From positions 124,001 through 188,000 of the forward strand of contig JAPYMA010003014.1 of assembly GCA_035041965.1 (NCBI GenBank): DNA of 64,000 bases, written 5' to 3'. Below, piece after piece: positions 12,398 through 28,224 of the stretch; position 1 is the stretch's first letter, and the number at the start of each line of letters is the position of its first letter. The position numbers were made by a program, and so were the translations under genes. Source of the DNA: Anisakis pegreffii. Taxonomy: Eukaryota; Nematoda; Chromadorea; Rhabditida; Anisakidae. Under the pieces are notes generated by a model. It was not told where the DNA came from and did not search any database. It was given only the letters and a program-made list of their open reading frames with translations.

Positions 12398-14882
12398 TAA
12401 TAGATAGATCATTATTGTTGACAAAATTTTATGCAAACAAATTATGCAAACAAAGACAAAATGAATCAGATTTCCGCTTTCCACGTATATCGATCGCACT
12501 AACTCCGTTTACAGTCGATTTGGGGTTTAATCAAAAATTTCGCAGTTTCTAATTTTTTTGCAGTTCACGACCAATTTCGCGACGGTGCGCAAACGACACG
12601 ATTCGTCAGGGGGACAAGAGTGATCTAAGAACAGAAGCGCCCTATGAATTAACCTTTTGCTTTATGCATTAGCTGTTTACGTATAAGATATGATAAACAT
12701 GTACAAGGACATAGGATACGCATGATGAAATGGAATATCCATCTGTATGTAATGATGGATGATCATCTTATCCCTTTATGCTTAGATGATCACCTGATAG
12801 TGCCTTACGAAATGATTATGAAATGGAATATTGATGAAATGCAACTTCCGTATGCAGTGCTTGCACGATTACCGTATCCCTTTATGCTTGCATGCTATTA
12901 ATCGTTTGTGTTTCTATAATATTGCAAACAAACCGCTAAAAGCACTGCTCGCTCAACGAATTTGTCGTCGTACCCTCAAACGTTTGCTGAATACGGGCAA
13001 GAAGGGATTCGTAATGGAGAATTTAGAGCATATCCGAGTTTTAAAAAAATACCATCACAATGGCGTTTTCTATCATAACATGACAACTGCACGAAATACT
13101 AATTTCCCAAGCCTCTCCATTACTCTTTGACACCTCCAAACTACTCAGAATGGGTAATTTCACTGTCTATGAGAACCACTGTCTTATAACAAACAAATTC
13201 ACGTTCTCTGCATGTTTACATTATTATTTTAGAACTGACAATCGTGAATTTTCAATTTTAAAAGCTTCTCAATTGCATTCCGTGAAGTCAAGTCTCATTC
13301 GTTGTTTGAGAACACTTTGCGCATTGATCTCATTTCGCATTGCTCACACAGAGTGCGTCAACAAACGCATTTAGGGCATAAATAACACTGCGTACTCGTG
13401 CGCTTTCATTTCACTAATATATCGGAAACATTGGTGATTAGTTGTAGCATTCGAAAAACTGCACTGCTGCAATCGATCACTTTCCTTGAGCAACATTTTA
13501 TTATTTGTAGGTTTTGTCATGATATATTCATTGGATGATATTCAAGAAGAAATGAATCGAACAATAGTGATGATAAAATTCAGCGGCCAACGTTCAGTTC
13601 TGATTCCCAACGGAAACAAATCGGTTGAACATTCTGATTGAACAATGTTCGGCTTGAACAATTTTTCACCAATTACCCAGATTCGATAATTGCCGAAATG
13701 TTTCGGTCGGTCAGATTCGGATCGAAACGTTCGTTCGTTCAGTACATAGCCGAATTCCGATTTGTTTGGTTAGCTAGCATCAACAGAAAGAAATGAATGT
13801 GTAGTAATACGCCTCACAGAGGCGTAATCACAGTGAGAATTATTCAAAAAATACATTTTCAAGCCTGCAAATACAACGGAAAAGTTAAATCAACAATGCG
13901 ATCGCGTCAATTGTCAACGCTTCTTCACACACTTTTGTCCTTTGACTCCAACGAACTACGGATATTTGGATGTATTCTGGGAGAAATAAAACGCTTATTT
14001 CAACCGCTCTTTTGCTGAGAGCAATTTCCTTAAAATAACATTTCAGTTGAGCATCGTAAATCAATGAGAATTGTGAAGTCTTGTTTACGATCCTTAGATG
14101 ACTCCAGTGAAAAAACCATTTGCATTTATCCAACATATCTTTTTGACTGGCATATGGTTCAAATACCATGGAATTTGTTGAAATAAAGAAAACTCCGAAG
14201 AATGGAGTAATAACAAGCAAAAAAGTGGAAGCGCATTCATCGATGAAACAAAAATACACAAGTAAAATATTGAGTTTCCGGTCCGTTTGACGAACAACAA
14301 AAATCTGTGATTCACAGTCAAGCAAACATACACAAACAGTAACAACACACGTCAAAATAGCATCGCACAAAAAACTGAACGACAACGATACGCACATCGA
14401 TCGTGCTCTCGTCTCATCTGATTTTTGAATGTTTCAAAAGGAATGAATCTCAATTTCGAATTCTGCTTCATCAAATAGCAACCGATACGAACCGTTGAAT
14501 GCTGAATTCTGTTATTTATTGGTGGTGTTAGCAAATGCTGCAGGGGTTCTCCTATGAATGCAGCTCAACCAAACTATTGTCTTTCCGCAAAACTTGCGAT
14601 TCTCAATCAAGGCGCAAGAATTATGCCATGTTCCAATTGCTTCATCTCTACACTCACAGTCAAGTGAAATTAAGGCAAATTTTATAACTTCGCTTTATCG
14701 AAACAAGGAAGCACTAAATTATGTCTCTCCGCATCATTATATTATTGGATGTGCTTTGTAGTTTCGATCTGAAAGAGATTCTCAGTCGTCAAGACGAGAG
14801 CCTTCCGCTTGAATATACGGTGTTGGAAGGAATACTTGTGTTCAAAAGAATATTTCAGCGTGTCGCTTCAATAAAGAATATT
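12398..14882. other. intergenic with a truncated hAT-like element
   Basis: No convincing gene. A partial copy of the hAT-like element (inverted orientation) covers about 13028-13181 and ends GAGAACCACTG. An open frame of 170 codons on the minus strand (14397-13885) has two hydrophobic stretches in its first 90 residues, but no recognised domain, promoter or splice logic. Confidence 0.4.
13028..13181 (-). mobile_element. hAT-like element, 150-bp end fragment
   Basis: Homologous to the last ~150 bp of the inverted copy that ends at 12397: it shares the CACAATGGCGTT-type stretch, gacacctccaaa, the gaatgggtaatttcac motif and the terminal GAGAACCACTG. The other half is absent, so this is a truncated relic. 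Confidence 0.6.
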
Positions 14883-17800
14883 TCAGTTGTAGATAGTTGA
14901 GGAAAGTTTTCTGTAGATGACAGTTTCGTTGAGCGGATATTCAATTGACCATTTGATGTGAAGATCACGTTGTTCACCTGGCTGAAGCACTACGGTCCAT
15001 TCCAGATTATTGTCCACATTCAGATAGGCATCCACATTCGATTGACGTAAATCAGGACTGAGAATGCTGACCTGAAAGCAGATCGGAACCATACGGTTCG
15101 AACAGAAATGACACTGCACAACAGCAGAACCGTTTCAAATCTTAGCGGTTCCACTTTTCAGGGTAATAGTTCATGTTTTATGGATTTGTTGGGTCGAAAG
15201 TGGGAAAGGATCACACATTTGGGGAAGTAAGAAGTAAAATATTAGAAATTTGTGCAGTTCCGAGAACAAATCTTAAGAAATCAGCATCTCCGCAGGAAAA
15301 TTTCGTAGAACAGAGTAAATTCAAGGCCATCATAACACTTCGATCATAATTTGAGTTAAGATGCAATCTCCATCTATGCAAAGATGGATTCGTTGGAAAA
15401 TTGTTCTCGCTCATTTCCCCAAATGAAATTCGATTTTACGTTCTTCTTCTACAATTGATGAACATTTGCCATCTCCAAGTAATGCGATTAAATATCTAGT
15501 CTATGAGTAAGTAAAGGTGCACGGGCTACGCACGTTGACCCATAAGCTATGTTCACAGTAATCCACAGTAATTCATCCCAGTTCAATTATTTCATAAGAG
15601 AGGTAGGTAGGTGTTCATATCATAAGCTTGCAATCAATATGAATATTAACAAATTACAATGTTTTGAAACGTGCGAATGTTCTTTGTTCGATGTGTTTCA
15701 TGAACAGTTATCACTAACGAATATGGTTGTGATGAGAACGAACAGCTTTTCTCAATCCACAAATATCAACCTCATTATGCGTATTATTGCGATTTCAACT
15801 CACACTGATTTACCGCCACTGCAACAAAAAACAATTTCGCACGTTCCATTCACATTGCGAGACGTAATGGACGGCTTACCTACAATTCATGTTCTTTAGG
15901 AAGTTTTATTGAGAAACAATAAACAATAGAAATTTGCTGATTTCTACGATCAAAACGACAACACAATCGTAAACACGATCACCAATCAATTGCTCGCAAC
16001 TGTCGATTGCTCACAATTGTTTGTCGATTGCTCACAATCAGTGTGAAGTTTTCAAATTTGAGGACGGACCATTTTACAGAATCACTTTATTTTTGTTCAA
16101 AAAAAGGAGTTCAAATCAGAGCCTAAAACTGTTTCTGGCAAATAACTTTAGGAATTTTGGACGATTGATCACCTTAATCTTATCGTCAACTGCTTTTGGA
16201 ATATGCTCTCGAACAACCAGTTCAACTTCTTCGTTCACTTTCGCATTTCTCACAATTATACCTTGATCGTGAGTTTGCAGGACACATTTTGAAACGAAAC
16301 CAATCTGCAAGCACAACGCACGCTACTAGCTCAATTTCGTGTCTTTTTAAGATTACCAAAAAAAATTAAGATTACAAGATTAGGAGAATAAAATTGACGA
16401 GCTGGAGAGCAAAAAAAAACTCGAATATAACACATCAGTTTCATTTGAACTGTTTTATAAAAATCCATTTTTAAGAATCCATTTGTAAGTAATATGGAAA
16501 AAAAGATAGGAAATATGCGATTACGGACTTGTTCGTTCAGAACTTTAGCCGATTTATATTCAACTTTAATGGACGGATCAATTCCGAGACTGCAACAGAA
16601 TTCCTCGCCAGGGAGTACACATCCTAGTTGCATCTGTAAGCAAGCAAATCTTCCTTCCTTTATAAAATTGCCAACCAAGCAAAAACCATTTAACATTTCA
16701 TCACATCTATGGAACAGTTTTTGCATTTCTGCAAACGACAACGGACTAATGCAGCAACATTCAATGAACTGATTAGATCTATCTCGTGTAGTGCTCCACA
16801 AGGAATCATGACATTGTGGTAACATTTAAACGCAACGGCATTTCCATTTGTCAGACGCATCATTCTTCTTTCAGCCAGTATTCGAGCAAAATACTTGACA
16901 ATGATATCAAAGGTTCGACGATGCAACAGAGAGACAAACCTTTGAAACGAAACTGTTGTTCAGGTAAACGGATGCTGGTCCAGCCAGTATGGGTAACGTT
17001 GACGTGTTTGTGGCTAGAACTGTTAAGAATGCAGCCGCAACACGTGTCGGTACTGTCTCATGAATATATTTGGCGTTCAGTTCTAATTTCGTTATTGGAA
17101 GTTTTTGTTCAGAGCCATCGCATGGAATAGTGGCCGGGTATGCAATTGCGAAACAAATCGATGGACAGCGATCGTATTTCTGCAAGAAGGCTTCAGTAAA
17201 CGCTTTCGCCTAACTGATATGACGATGTCTCAAACGGCGATCCGTAACGATCTGCTGTGTGGATGTAATCCGAAACAAGCATGTTTGAAATCTAGCAAAA
17301 CCTGCCTATATTCAACATGTTCTCTTTATTCAGCGAAAAGAGCATCCAGATATAGTTTGCAATCGAAAACAACCAAAGCAACGTGGCAAGTAAAGATTGA
17401 CAAATGATTACAGTGATTGTTGACGAATCAAAGTCGGAATTCGGTTGTGCTCCACACGCAGCCGTTAATCGTTGTAAAGCTCCAGCATCCGTCAGATCGT
17501 TGTAGTCGAATGAGCCAAAACCCAAATCGTCATCACTCGGCGTACTATTCGGTTTCCTCCTCAACGACGCATTCGTTTGGCCTCTTCAAATAGAGCGTAA
17601 ATGGTTTCTGATTCTTTCTTTTTTCAGTAATTCCCAGGAAGTATCCCATAAAAGAGCATTCTCCATGAACTGAACAAGTCGAATACCTCTTAAACTGAAA
17701 ACCAGCTGCAACTGTAGGCAACGATGGTACTGAGCCACCAACACTAGGTATTGCGGTACTCAGGACAATCTCCGCATCTCTCCAGTCTTCACCAGTGTGT

Positions 17801-20800
17801 TGTTCGACAACGCCAAAATAGCTCATCTATATTCAAATTTATCAATTTATCGTTTGCACTGCATTATGCAGTGATGAGATGAGCAGTTCAGTTGAAGTTT
17901 CTAATATTTTTTAAACTAAATTACCGTCAGTGAAGTCGTTTGTTGTTCGTGGGAAGCGCTAAGAACACGCAGATCATAGCACGGTTTCCAATTCGCACAA
18001 TAGACTTGATAAGTGACATGAAATTCTGATGGTTCAGCCACATCCGTTTCAACAATGATGCTCAGATTTCTGAAGCAAAAACAACCACGCATATTTGTGA
18101 ATTTTCAGGATACGCCAGTGAATTTTCAGACGAAATCCCAATTTTGAATTGCGATAATTGTGAGCATTCAATGATAAGGTAGTTTTAAGTCTTCATTGTA
18201 TGTTATTTGGGAGATGCCAATGCAAATGACAGATTTTCATTCAATTACACTCATCATGACAATTACTCAAAATTGCTGGTTTTCCCAAGATTAAATGACC
18301 AACCAACCGTTTAACGCTATCGTATTCAAAACCACATCGCATTTGATCGATTCGTTTCTCGAGTCGATCGATCTTTTGAACTAAGCGGTCCACTTCCCTT
18401 GTCTTCTTACGTATTTCTGCCTTTAGTTCGCCAGTTGTTTGCCCTGAAGCAACGCTATTTCAATTGTTATTAATTTGCTGCATTTGCGCTTCAAATGCCG
18501 CAGCATTAAATGAACAGATGAATTCAACTGTTACATATCTCTATTTATGAATGCGAACAATACCATGAGAATCGTATCTTTACAAGTGTATTTAGAACCA
18601 ATTTTTTGGTCAGATGTTTCAGAAAAAGTATATCGTACCGTAAAAATCGAGGAAGTTAGTTAAATTGGCAATTGTGTTTTCGTTGATTACGAACGTCGGA
18701 TTGGTGATGTTGTTGGGTGAGGCTGTCAGTTGATTTGTGTTCGAAGAGGAGGATGACTGCGACGGATTTAGTGATGGTGACATGTTGCTGCCAATCTAAA
18801 AGTTATCCATTCAATCAGTTAAATTTCACGATTATTTCTACGAAAGCACAAAACACCAGCCAGCAACAACATTATTTTATGCAGACGAAATGACCTTTTG
18901 GTGTTGCAACGAATCTGTAGTGTTTTATCAGGTAATTATTCACTATTCACAAAAACGCAATCAAATGAACAAGCATTTGTGTACTGAAGCCAGCAGCAAC
19001 GAACCTGAGATGCAACACCGTCAAGCACTTCGACTCGTTTCCTCAGTATATTCAACTGATCATCAAGTGATGCTTTTTCTGCCTCTAATTCATTCTTGCT
19101 ATCTTCAAGCTCAACAATCTGCAAACTTCGTATGAATTTTCATTGTTCGAGGATCAGCTATTCCATTATTTTTTTTCGACACAATAGTCTTTATGAAGTA
19201 TTCTTTAAAATGAGAATATAGGCGAAGTCAAAAATTGGCAAGGTCCGGAAAGTGAGAATGCTCAGTTGCTACTGAAAGAGGATCATCTGATTGCAGATTA
19301 CCTTATCGTTCTCATCTGAATTCACATCGAGCGATACTTCTTGATAGAGAACGTCTAGGATCTGTGCTTTGCCATGGCCATCAACTCTGAGCGATTGCCT
19401 TTCAATCACCGATGAAACATTCTTAAAAAATTCCATCATCCAAATTCAGCAAATTTACTCTCTTCAATTAATTGTCATTCATCATTTTGGAATGAAAAAG
19501 AATTTTCTTCCGATACGTTCAACTGTTTTGCTCGAATCTCGAGCAGAACTGCACGAAACGTTTGATCATCTCAAGCAGATCGTAAAAATCCGAAAGAACA
19601 TTTCAAGAAAAAACATTTGTCCATGACAAAAATATTTCATGCGAAATTAATTTCGCTCAGACGGAAAAATCCATCTGCAAACGATGTTGTCCTTTTGCTG
19701 TATATCATTGAATGAAATTATTTAATCGTTTTTCCAATCTGAGAGATCGGTTGATGAATTGGTATCAGTGTTTTTTGAATGGTAATACGGTACGAACGTG
19801 GTCTGTGAGGGGCATTTGATTCATTTGGTTCACTTGATAAAATCACAATTGCTATCAGTGACTTTTATGGGGCATACTCAACTGACAAGAACAACAACAT
19901 GAACACAGTTGAATAACAGAATCACGCTTGTTTATACAGCTGGTTGTCAACAGCCTGAATGAGTTTACGATGCTGTTTTCATATTGTAGAACATTCAAGT
20001 TCATTTTATCTTCCAAAAAAGACAAAATGGTGAATCACTCTCAAAGACAGATTACTCTTAGATTACTTTCGCTTAGCCAGTGATTTTATGCATGAGCACA
20101 ATTTCGCAATCAAAATGAGAGCAAGAATGCTTAGCAATGACAGTTTGAATGACATAAACAATGTTGCAAAACACTGAACCAGCAATGTTCTGAATTTTTT
20201 CTCATGAATTTTTTCGAATAAGAAGTTGTTTTCCTTCAGATACAGTGAATGCTTATGATCTTTATGGTTGCTGACTATTATGCAACTTTTGCAGATGTAA
20301 ATCCTCATCAGCGCACACATAATAAACATTTGCTGAAGATGCATTCAAAACGCGATAACGCGTTCATGAGAAATATTTTGTGGTGGTACCATTTGGTACC
20401 GGGCAGTTATCGAGTAGCGTGCTTCTGCATTCGACTACGACCGATAGCTACAAGATATTCTGTGCTTTTACAGTTTCCGGCTGATTGATACAAATAAGTG
20501 AAGAAAGAATTCGCAATCTCAGCAAATCACACGTTCTTCACCTTACCGGTCTGTTACGGTGAAGCATGTGAGTTGATGTGGGAAATGACGAAAAAAAAGG
20601 AATGAACGAACGTGAACGAAAATCCAAAAGCAATAAGATTCACCTTGACGATGATTTCATTGCGACCTTCTTGCAAGTTACACCTTACGATGCGTTTCAC
20701 TTCAGCTCGATCGCAATACACAATCACACTTTTTGTCGGTAATGTTCGTGCCTCTAAGCACACAGTGTGACTCAACGATTGCTGTTGTTGCTGCTGTTCA

Positions 20801-20832
20801 GCAAGCATCTTCAACTTCTTGAAATATTTCAT
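14883..20832 (-). CDS. DUF4140/DUF4139 (MuiA-like, F37C4.5-type) protein, paralogue 3
   Basis: Twelve exons: 20832-20644, 19421-19302, 19118-19005, 18795-18639, 18443-18308, 18069-17925, 17826-17687, 17583-17412, 17179-16940, 16633-16529, 16304-16173, 15071-14883. All are GT..AG and in phase (1839 nt, 612 aa). The order matches paralogue 2: DUF4140 (CDRAEVKR, RVDGHG), coiled-coil-like middle, DUF4139 (EQHTGEDW, IAYPATIP, VYLNNSF, LEWT, IKWSIEYP). Differences are an N-terminal Gln run (EQQQQQQ) and a Ser/Asn-rich insert at about 142-175 (SQSSSSSN). Paralogue 2's exon 4 is also split in two here, and an exon encoding DDDLGFGSFDYNDL replaces the proline/basic linker. The least certain junctions are the acceptor TTTGAAG at 17584 and the donor at 17411. 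The protein is much more diverged than paralogues 1 and 2 are from each other. Confidence 0.85.
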
Positions 20833-22796
20833 TGCATCATCAACTATCTACATTCAATTGTGCTCACTAAGCAACAACTAAGCATTTTTCGTATCAACAA
20901 TATGAATGAACAAACTCTCATGTATATGCAACAAATTGCGCTTCTGCATCAGGAAATTCAGCGTTAAGAAATTCGGTATAGAACAATATCGGTAACGTTT
21001 TAGGCTAAAATATATAGAGACATTACGAGAGGAGCGCGAAAACGCTTGGAAACTCTGCATGCACACGGAAACATTGTGAACATCGTGAGGAATCACTCGC
21101 AAGCAGTGTCATTGATGAATTGTCAATGTTAATATCATTATGTGGGAGTAAAGTGTGGAAAGTTTTTGTGAGAGCGAATTAATGCAGCGAATATTCGTCG
21201 TCGTAAAATGCATGATGATCGTTCAAGAAGCGAAAAAACCAGCTTAATGCCATAAAACGAACTTTTTACGTCGCAAAAATCATGTGAACAAAGCCATCGT
21301 CTCCATGAGCTTGTTCCAGTCAATAAGTCATGAATGAGATTGTCTGATATGGCATTCTAGGCAGCAATAATCATCACATAAAGCGACGTTCTACTGCCCA
21401 ATATCAGAGCAGATCTATTTTAAAAGATTTTCCTCAAGAAGATTAATTGATAATCCTCAAGACGAGTAATTGATAAGAGAATATACTCAGAGGAAACACG
21501 TAGATGCTAAATGATATTTATAATTGATACATATGGATAGGAAAATACCCATAGCTATGATGTAAGCAAAACTGAAGTCAATATACAACAATGGAGTGCT
21601 TATAAAACAACTGATAAGGTGATGAGACGAGCGAAAAGAGAACGACTACTGATATCTTTTTTAATAGTCAATTAATGAAGAGCAGAAAAAAGTCATTTGA
21701 ACGCAATAAAATTATTATTCGAAATCGACAATAACAATATCACAAAAATATGCACACTTATAGACAACACATATCGTACACATTCAATGACGATTTAATG
21801 AAATGATAAAACTGCAAAGATACTGCTTACAAGTGCAACGATATTACTGGCCATTACATATTTCATGCAGAAAATCTCTTAAGATGTTTCCGTTCATGAG
21901 GAATGATTAACAGTGTTTCAAGCGATGATCAAAGAGAATCGAAGATCAAAATCGTTTCATTTGAATGTTTCAAATCTTTTACAAATGGTATGTTTTCCTG
22001 AGAACGGACAGCACCTACTCAATCAGGTGCTTGATGTTCACGTCCACTGATTCAGGCAAGCTTGATGTCCACCGTGAAACATTTTGCGATATTCATAAAC
22101 TGACTAATGAACAATGCGTTTCCAACATCTAACGTCAATGAAGTAAACATAGGCTGTTGACCACAATATATATCTGATCATGTCAGTTCACTTGACCGTC
22201 ACTGGAAAAGTTCGAATTTGACCACTTGAGGCTCGATATTGGTTATCTAGACTACTAGAGGCCTGAATCAAGAGTCAAGCTTGGACTAAACTTTGATTCA
22301 TGTTCCGCTCTTCCCGAAAATCTGTAACAATTAACCTTAAAATGGCTTTTACACTGTTGTCAACCCTACAAAATTGCATCTTACTGTATACTGCATTACA
22401 CGCTTTTTCTTCACAAACTGGTTACTGTAGTGCGCACCTGCTTTCTGCTATAAATGACGCTATGGACAACAAAAGAATCACGTGCATGTCAACTGTGTAA
22501 ATTGAATGTTCATCAATCCACACGCTGATAGACTGTAAATTCCACCCGCTTGACGTTACGATGTGTGACTTCGAACGAGGTTTACGACCCTCTGATAATT
22601 GGACTTTGAAATTCGTTCACGACCGTGTACGTCAAAATCAAACCATTATTATTAAGCAAAAAAAGTCAGTCAGTTTATGAGTTGTATAACCGGGTTGTTT
22701 TCGTAGTAGCGCTGAAGAAGCCTCGAAACTGTACCAATCGCTACCAGCCACTTCAGTAGCAACCAAATTCTTTCTTTTCTTCGTTCCTATGTAACA
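20833..22796. other. intergenic, no gene seen
   Basis: Spacer upstream of paralogue 3. Only short frames are present. One on the plus strand (22339-22500, starting MAFTLLSTLQN) has a hydrophobic start but no other support. Confidence 0.4.
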
Positions 22797-22802
22797 TTTA
22801 TT
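22797..22802 (-). promoter_or_regulatory. poly(A) signal AATAAA
   Basis: The minus strand reads GTAAATAAATG directly at the stop codon of the small gene 22802-23301, so the hexamer overlaps the TAA. This implies a 3' UTR of only about 10-25 nt. Confidence 0.45.
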
Positions 22803-23301
22803 TACAAACTTTTTTGTTGCAATGATAGCCGTCTGATAGTATTTTCGACTGCGAGTAACGATTGTTTTAGTGGTGGCATGAACTTGTTATGCTCAACTTC
22901 ACGTGAAATTTCGGAGTGATCAATGTAATCGGATTCTTTGTTCAGTTCAACGTCACCTAAGATTCCGAGTGATGACATGAACAGCATTTAAGTTCCAGTA
23001 GACATTCTCGTCCTATCGAAACTACATGAACGTTTGAGCAGCTCGGATTCACTGAAATGAAAGGATGTTCTACCCCTCAATTGCAAATGATATGCACTAT
23101 GATTTCAATCTCGACCCCTATCGAACTGAATAGGGTCAAAATATGTTTCCAGTTTGACTAATACAACATAAGTTTAGAGTACAAGAGCTCTTCAATTAGA
23201 CTTCTTCAACACTTACCTATAGCACACTTTAACGACGCAGACAGAATGCAGAAGTATATACAGCTGGTCAATAGGACGATACTAAATTTTTTTCTAAACA
23301 T
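22802..23301 (-). CDS. small putative secreted protein, unknown family
   Basis: Three exons: 23301-23217, 23051-23004, 22956-22802. All have GT..AG boundaries and matching phase, giving 95 aa. The first exon encodes a clear signal peptide (MFRKKFSIVLLTSCIYFCIL then SASLKC) and ends G|GTAAGTG. The second carries NPSCSNVHVVSIGREC with three cysteines counting the preceding KCAI segment. The third is hydrophilic (DVELNKESDY..., ending LSLQQKSL). Intron 2 is only 47 nt. If it is retained, the frame reads on through ECLLELKCCSC and stops, giving a shorter cysteine-rich form of 59 aa. I do not recognise the family. It lies about 700 bp downstream of pas-5 on the same strand, so shared transcription is possible but unproven. 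Confidence 0.5.
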
Positions 23302-23998
23302 AGAAATGTAGTAGACAGCATTTTGTGTCAAACTGCTCAACAGACCTCATCTCAAGTGTGGTATAACAGCAATTCAATTCAACTGTTTTCAATTGTATCA
23401 CTGATAATATCAACTTAAAATTTGTGCAAACAGCCGTAATCAAACGAAGATGTGCTATTGGAGAAGCCAACGAAACATTTCTTTCATCATGTTTTGCTGG
23501 TTATGTTCCTTTTTTGTGGCATGCTCTTCAGTGTATTCATCAAACTACACAGCCATTTTTATCTAGAACAAAGAATCAGTTCGGACTGATGTGAGATCAA
23601 CTCAGACTCTACGAAATCAGGAGATTACTTCAAACACCATTTAGCTCATCTCTAATTCCAAGAGTCTCTAGCAGCTAGACCAACGTTTACTTCAAATTAA
23701 TGTCTACCCATTCACGTTTATGAACCACAATACCAAGCATTTCATTTAGTTGCACGCATAATTTGAGTGTTTGATTGTTTATGTATCACAATGTGGTATT
23801 GTCATCAAGTTCGAGGAAAATAATGAAGAAATTTATACGAGGACGTCGAGATTTGTTGATGGAACAATACAATAGCAGAATTTAGAAACGAATAAAAACA
23901 CGGAAATTGATTATCACTGAGGGAGCACGAAACATAATAATCAACCATACAATAAATTATATAACAACATGAATCATGCAAACTCCTCAATGCACACA

Positions 23999-26979
<2,981 letters not shown>

Positions 26980-27360
26980 TTCAAATTTTGTAAAATCGAG
27001 CGTCACAGCTCCCACTTACCTCTATTTTCAGACAAAGGGGGAAAAAGGCCAAGCTGTTCGCTAGACGGGTCCCGATCTCCGTTTCGCGAACAGCTGGCCT
27101 TGGTGACACCTCTCGATCGAGTTCGGCTTGCAACTGCAGACAACTAACACCAAAAATTGCAGAGGTGGCAGATTGCTGCCGAAACCAGGGTGGCGAGGTG
27201 CTCAAACTTTGAGAATTTAAACGAATTTAGCCTTCCTCTACCCACCAAAAAACGTCACCCCTTAAGCAGAAACAGTAGCACCTCCCCAAACCCTGTCCCG
27301 ATCGAATGGTATCACATTCGATCGGGACAGGGTTTGGGGAGGTGCTACTGTTACACGTTA
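26980..27360. other. GC-rich island with two inverted repeats
   Basis: The base composition is clearly richer in G and C than the surroundings. An imperfect 16-bp stem pairs 27045-27061 (aaggccaagctgttcgc) with 27086-27101 (gcgaacagctggcctt). A perfect 38-bp stem follows at 27271-27352. The minus strand also has an acceptor CTGCAG (27137 region) and a strong donor GAG|GTAAGTG (near 27018) flanking an open stretch, so part could be an exon of an unrecognised gene. No known structured RNA was identified. Confidence 0.4.
27271..27352. repeat. perfect inverted repeat, 38-bp arms, 6-nt loop
   Basis: The left arm 27271-27308 (aacagtagcacctccccaaa...) and right arm 27315-27352 (...ttggggaggtgctactgtt) are exact reverse complements around the loop gtatca. 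There is no decay at all between the arms, so it is either very recent, under selection as a hairpin, or an assembly or sequencing fold-back. Confidence 0.95.
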
Positions 27361-27559
27361 ACTCTTTATACATCCCTCATTTCTCGCGCAGCGTAATGAG
27401 GGTAATACAACAATCACAGCAATAAATGCATCAACACATTAAAAATTATCACAGTATATGATCACGATATCACATAATCCTGTTGAACGAGACGAATTTC
27501 CGTATTTCCCTCTTCGTTTCAAGCCATAGTCGCGAGTGCGTTATTATTGAATCGCACCT

Positions 27560-27750
27560 TCCTTTTCTTTTTGCAGTTGCGTGTCGGTTGGAATTGTGCC
27601 GAAGTACTTTTCCAGGATCCATTGCAGGACTTCAGGAACCTAAAAGTAAACCTGGAATATAAATCGAAAACAAAACATCAAAAGCAGGGTTTGAGCCCTG
27701 TCCTACCGTGCGAAAACCGAGACTGTTACCACTATGCTACGACGTACCTG
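27560..27750 (-). repeat. tRNA-derived SINE-like element
   Basis: The minus strand has a polymerase III A box TAGCATAGTGG (27739-27729) and a B-box-like GGGCTCAAACCC (27698-27687) at tRNA-like spacing. A non-tRNA body and an A-rich tail (CTGCAAAAAGAAAAGG, about 27585-27565) follow. The bases that should form the acceptor stem do not pair, and the T-loop is one base short, so this is not a working tRNA gene. Family membership would need other genomic copies. Confidence 0.5.
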
Positions 27751-28224
27751 GCATTGCTACGTGGTATGAAATAGACGAAAATAGATTCTTCAAAAACTGC
27801 CATTTTTTCCTTCGCACTTTCCCTTTTTCCAATTTCAAAAACAGTAAGGATGGCAGACTACCGTTTCTCATCAAACATCATAATCCTTCAGAAACTCAGA
27901 GCTAGAACTGAAATAAATGACAAAGATAAATGGGCCAAAAATTCCACCACCACTGTTCATGTTGATAACGTCCACTGTGTACTCCTGATCGACTCCAGCA
28001 CAATCGATTGGATGAAATTTGTTATCATGATCACAAATAAGCAATTCATATATTTGGTATTAAACGGAAACGAAACTCTGGTAATTCAGTATTATTGGTG
28101 GTTGAAATTCTGCACGCAAAAACTAAGGATAAACGGCCACATAAACTCTTCCAACCACCTGAATGTTTTAAAGGAAGCGCATACATGGAACTTTCACAGC
28201 ACACCCGAGGTTATCCGCCGCTGT

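Noticed and set aside
13885..14397. 170-codon open frame on the minus strand
   Set aside because: Long for this composition, and it has hydrophobic stretches, but there are no recognised motifs, no splice structure and odd residue runs. A chance frame of this size in 64 kb is possible.
27687..27747. Functional tRNA gene
   Set aside because: A and B boxes are present, but the acceptor stem does not pair and the T-loop is one base short, so it is better read as a SINE head.
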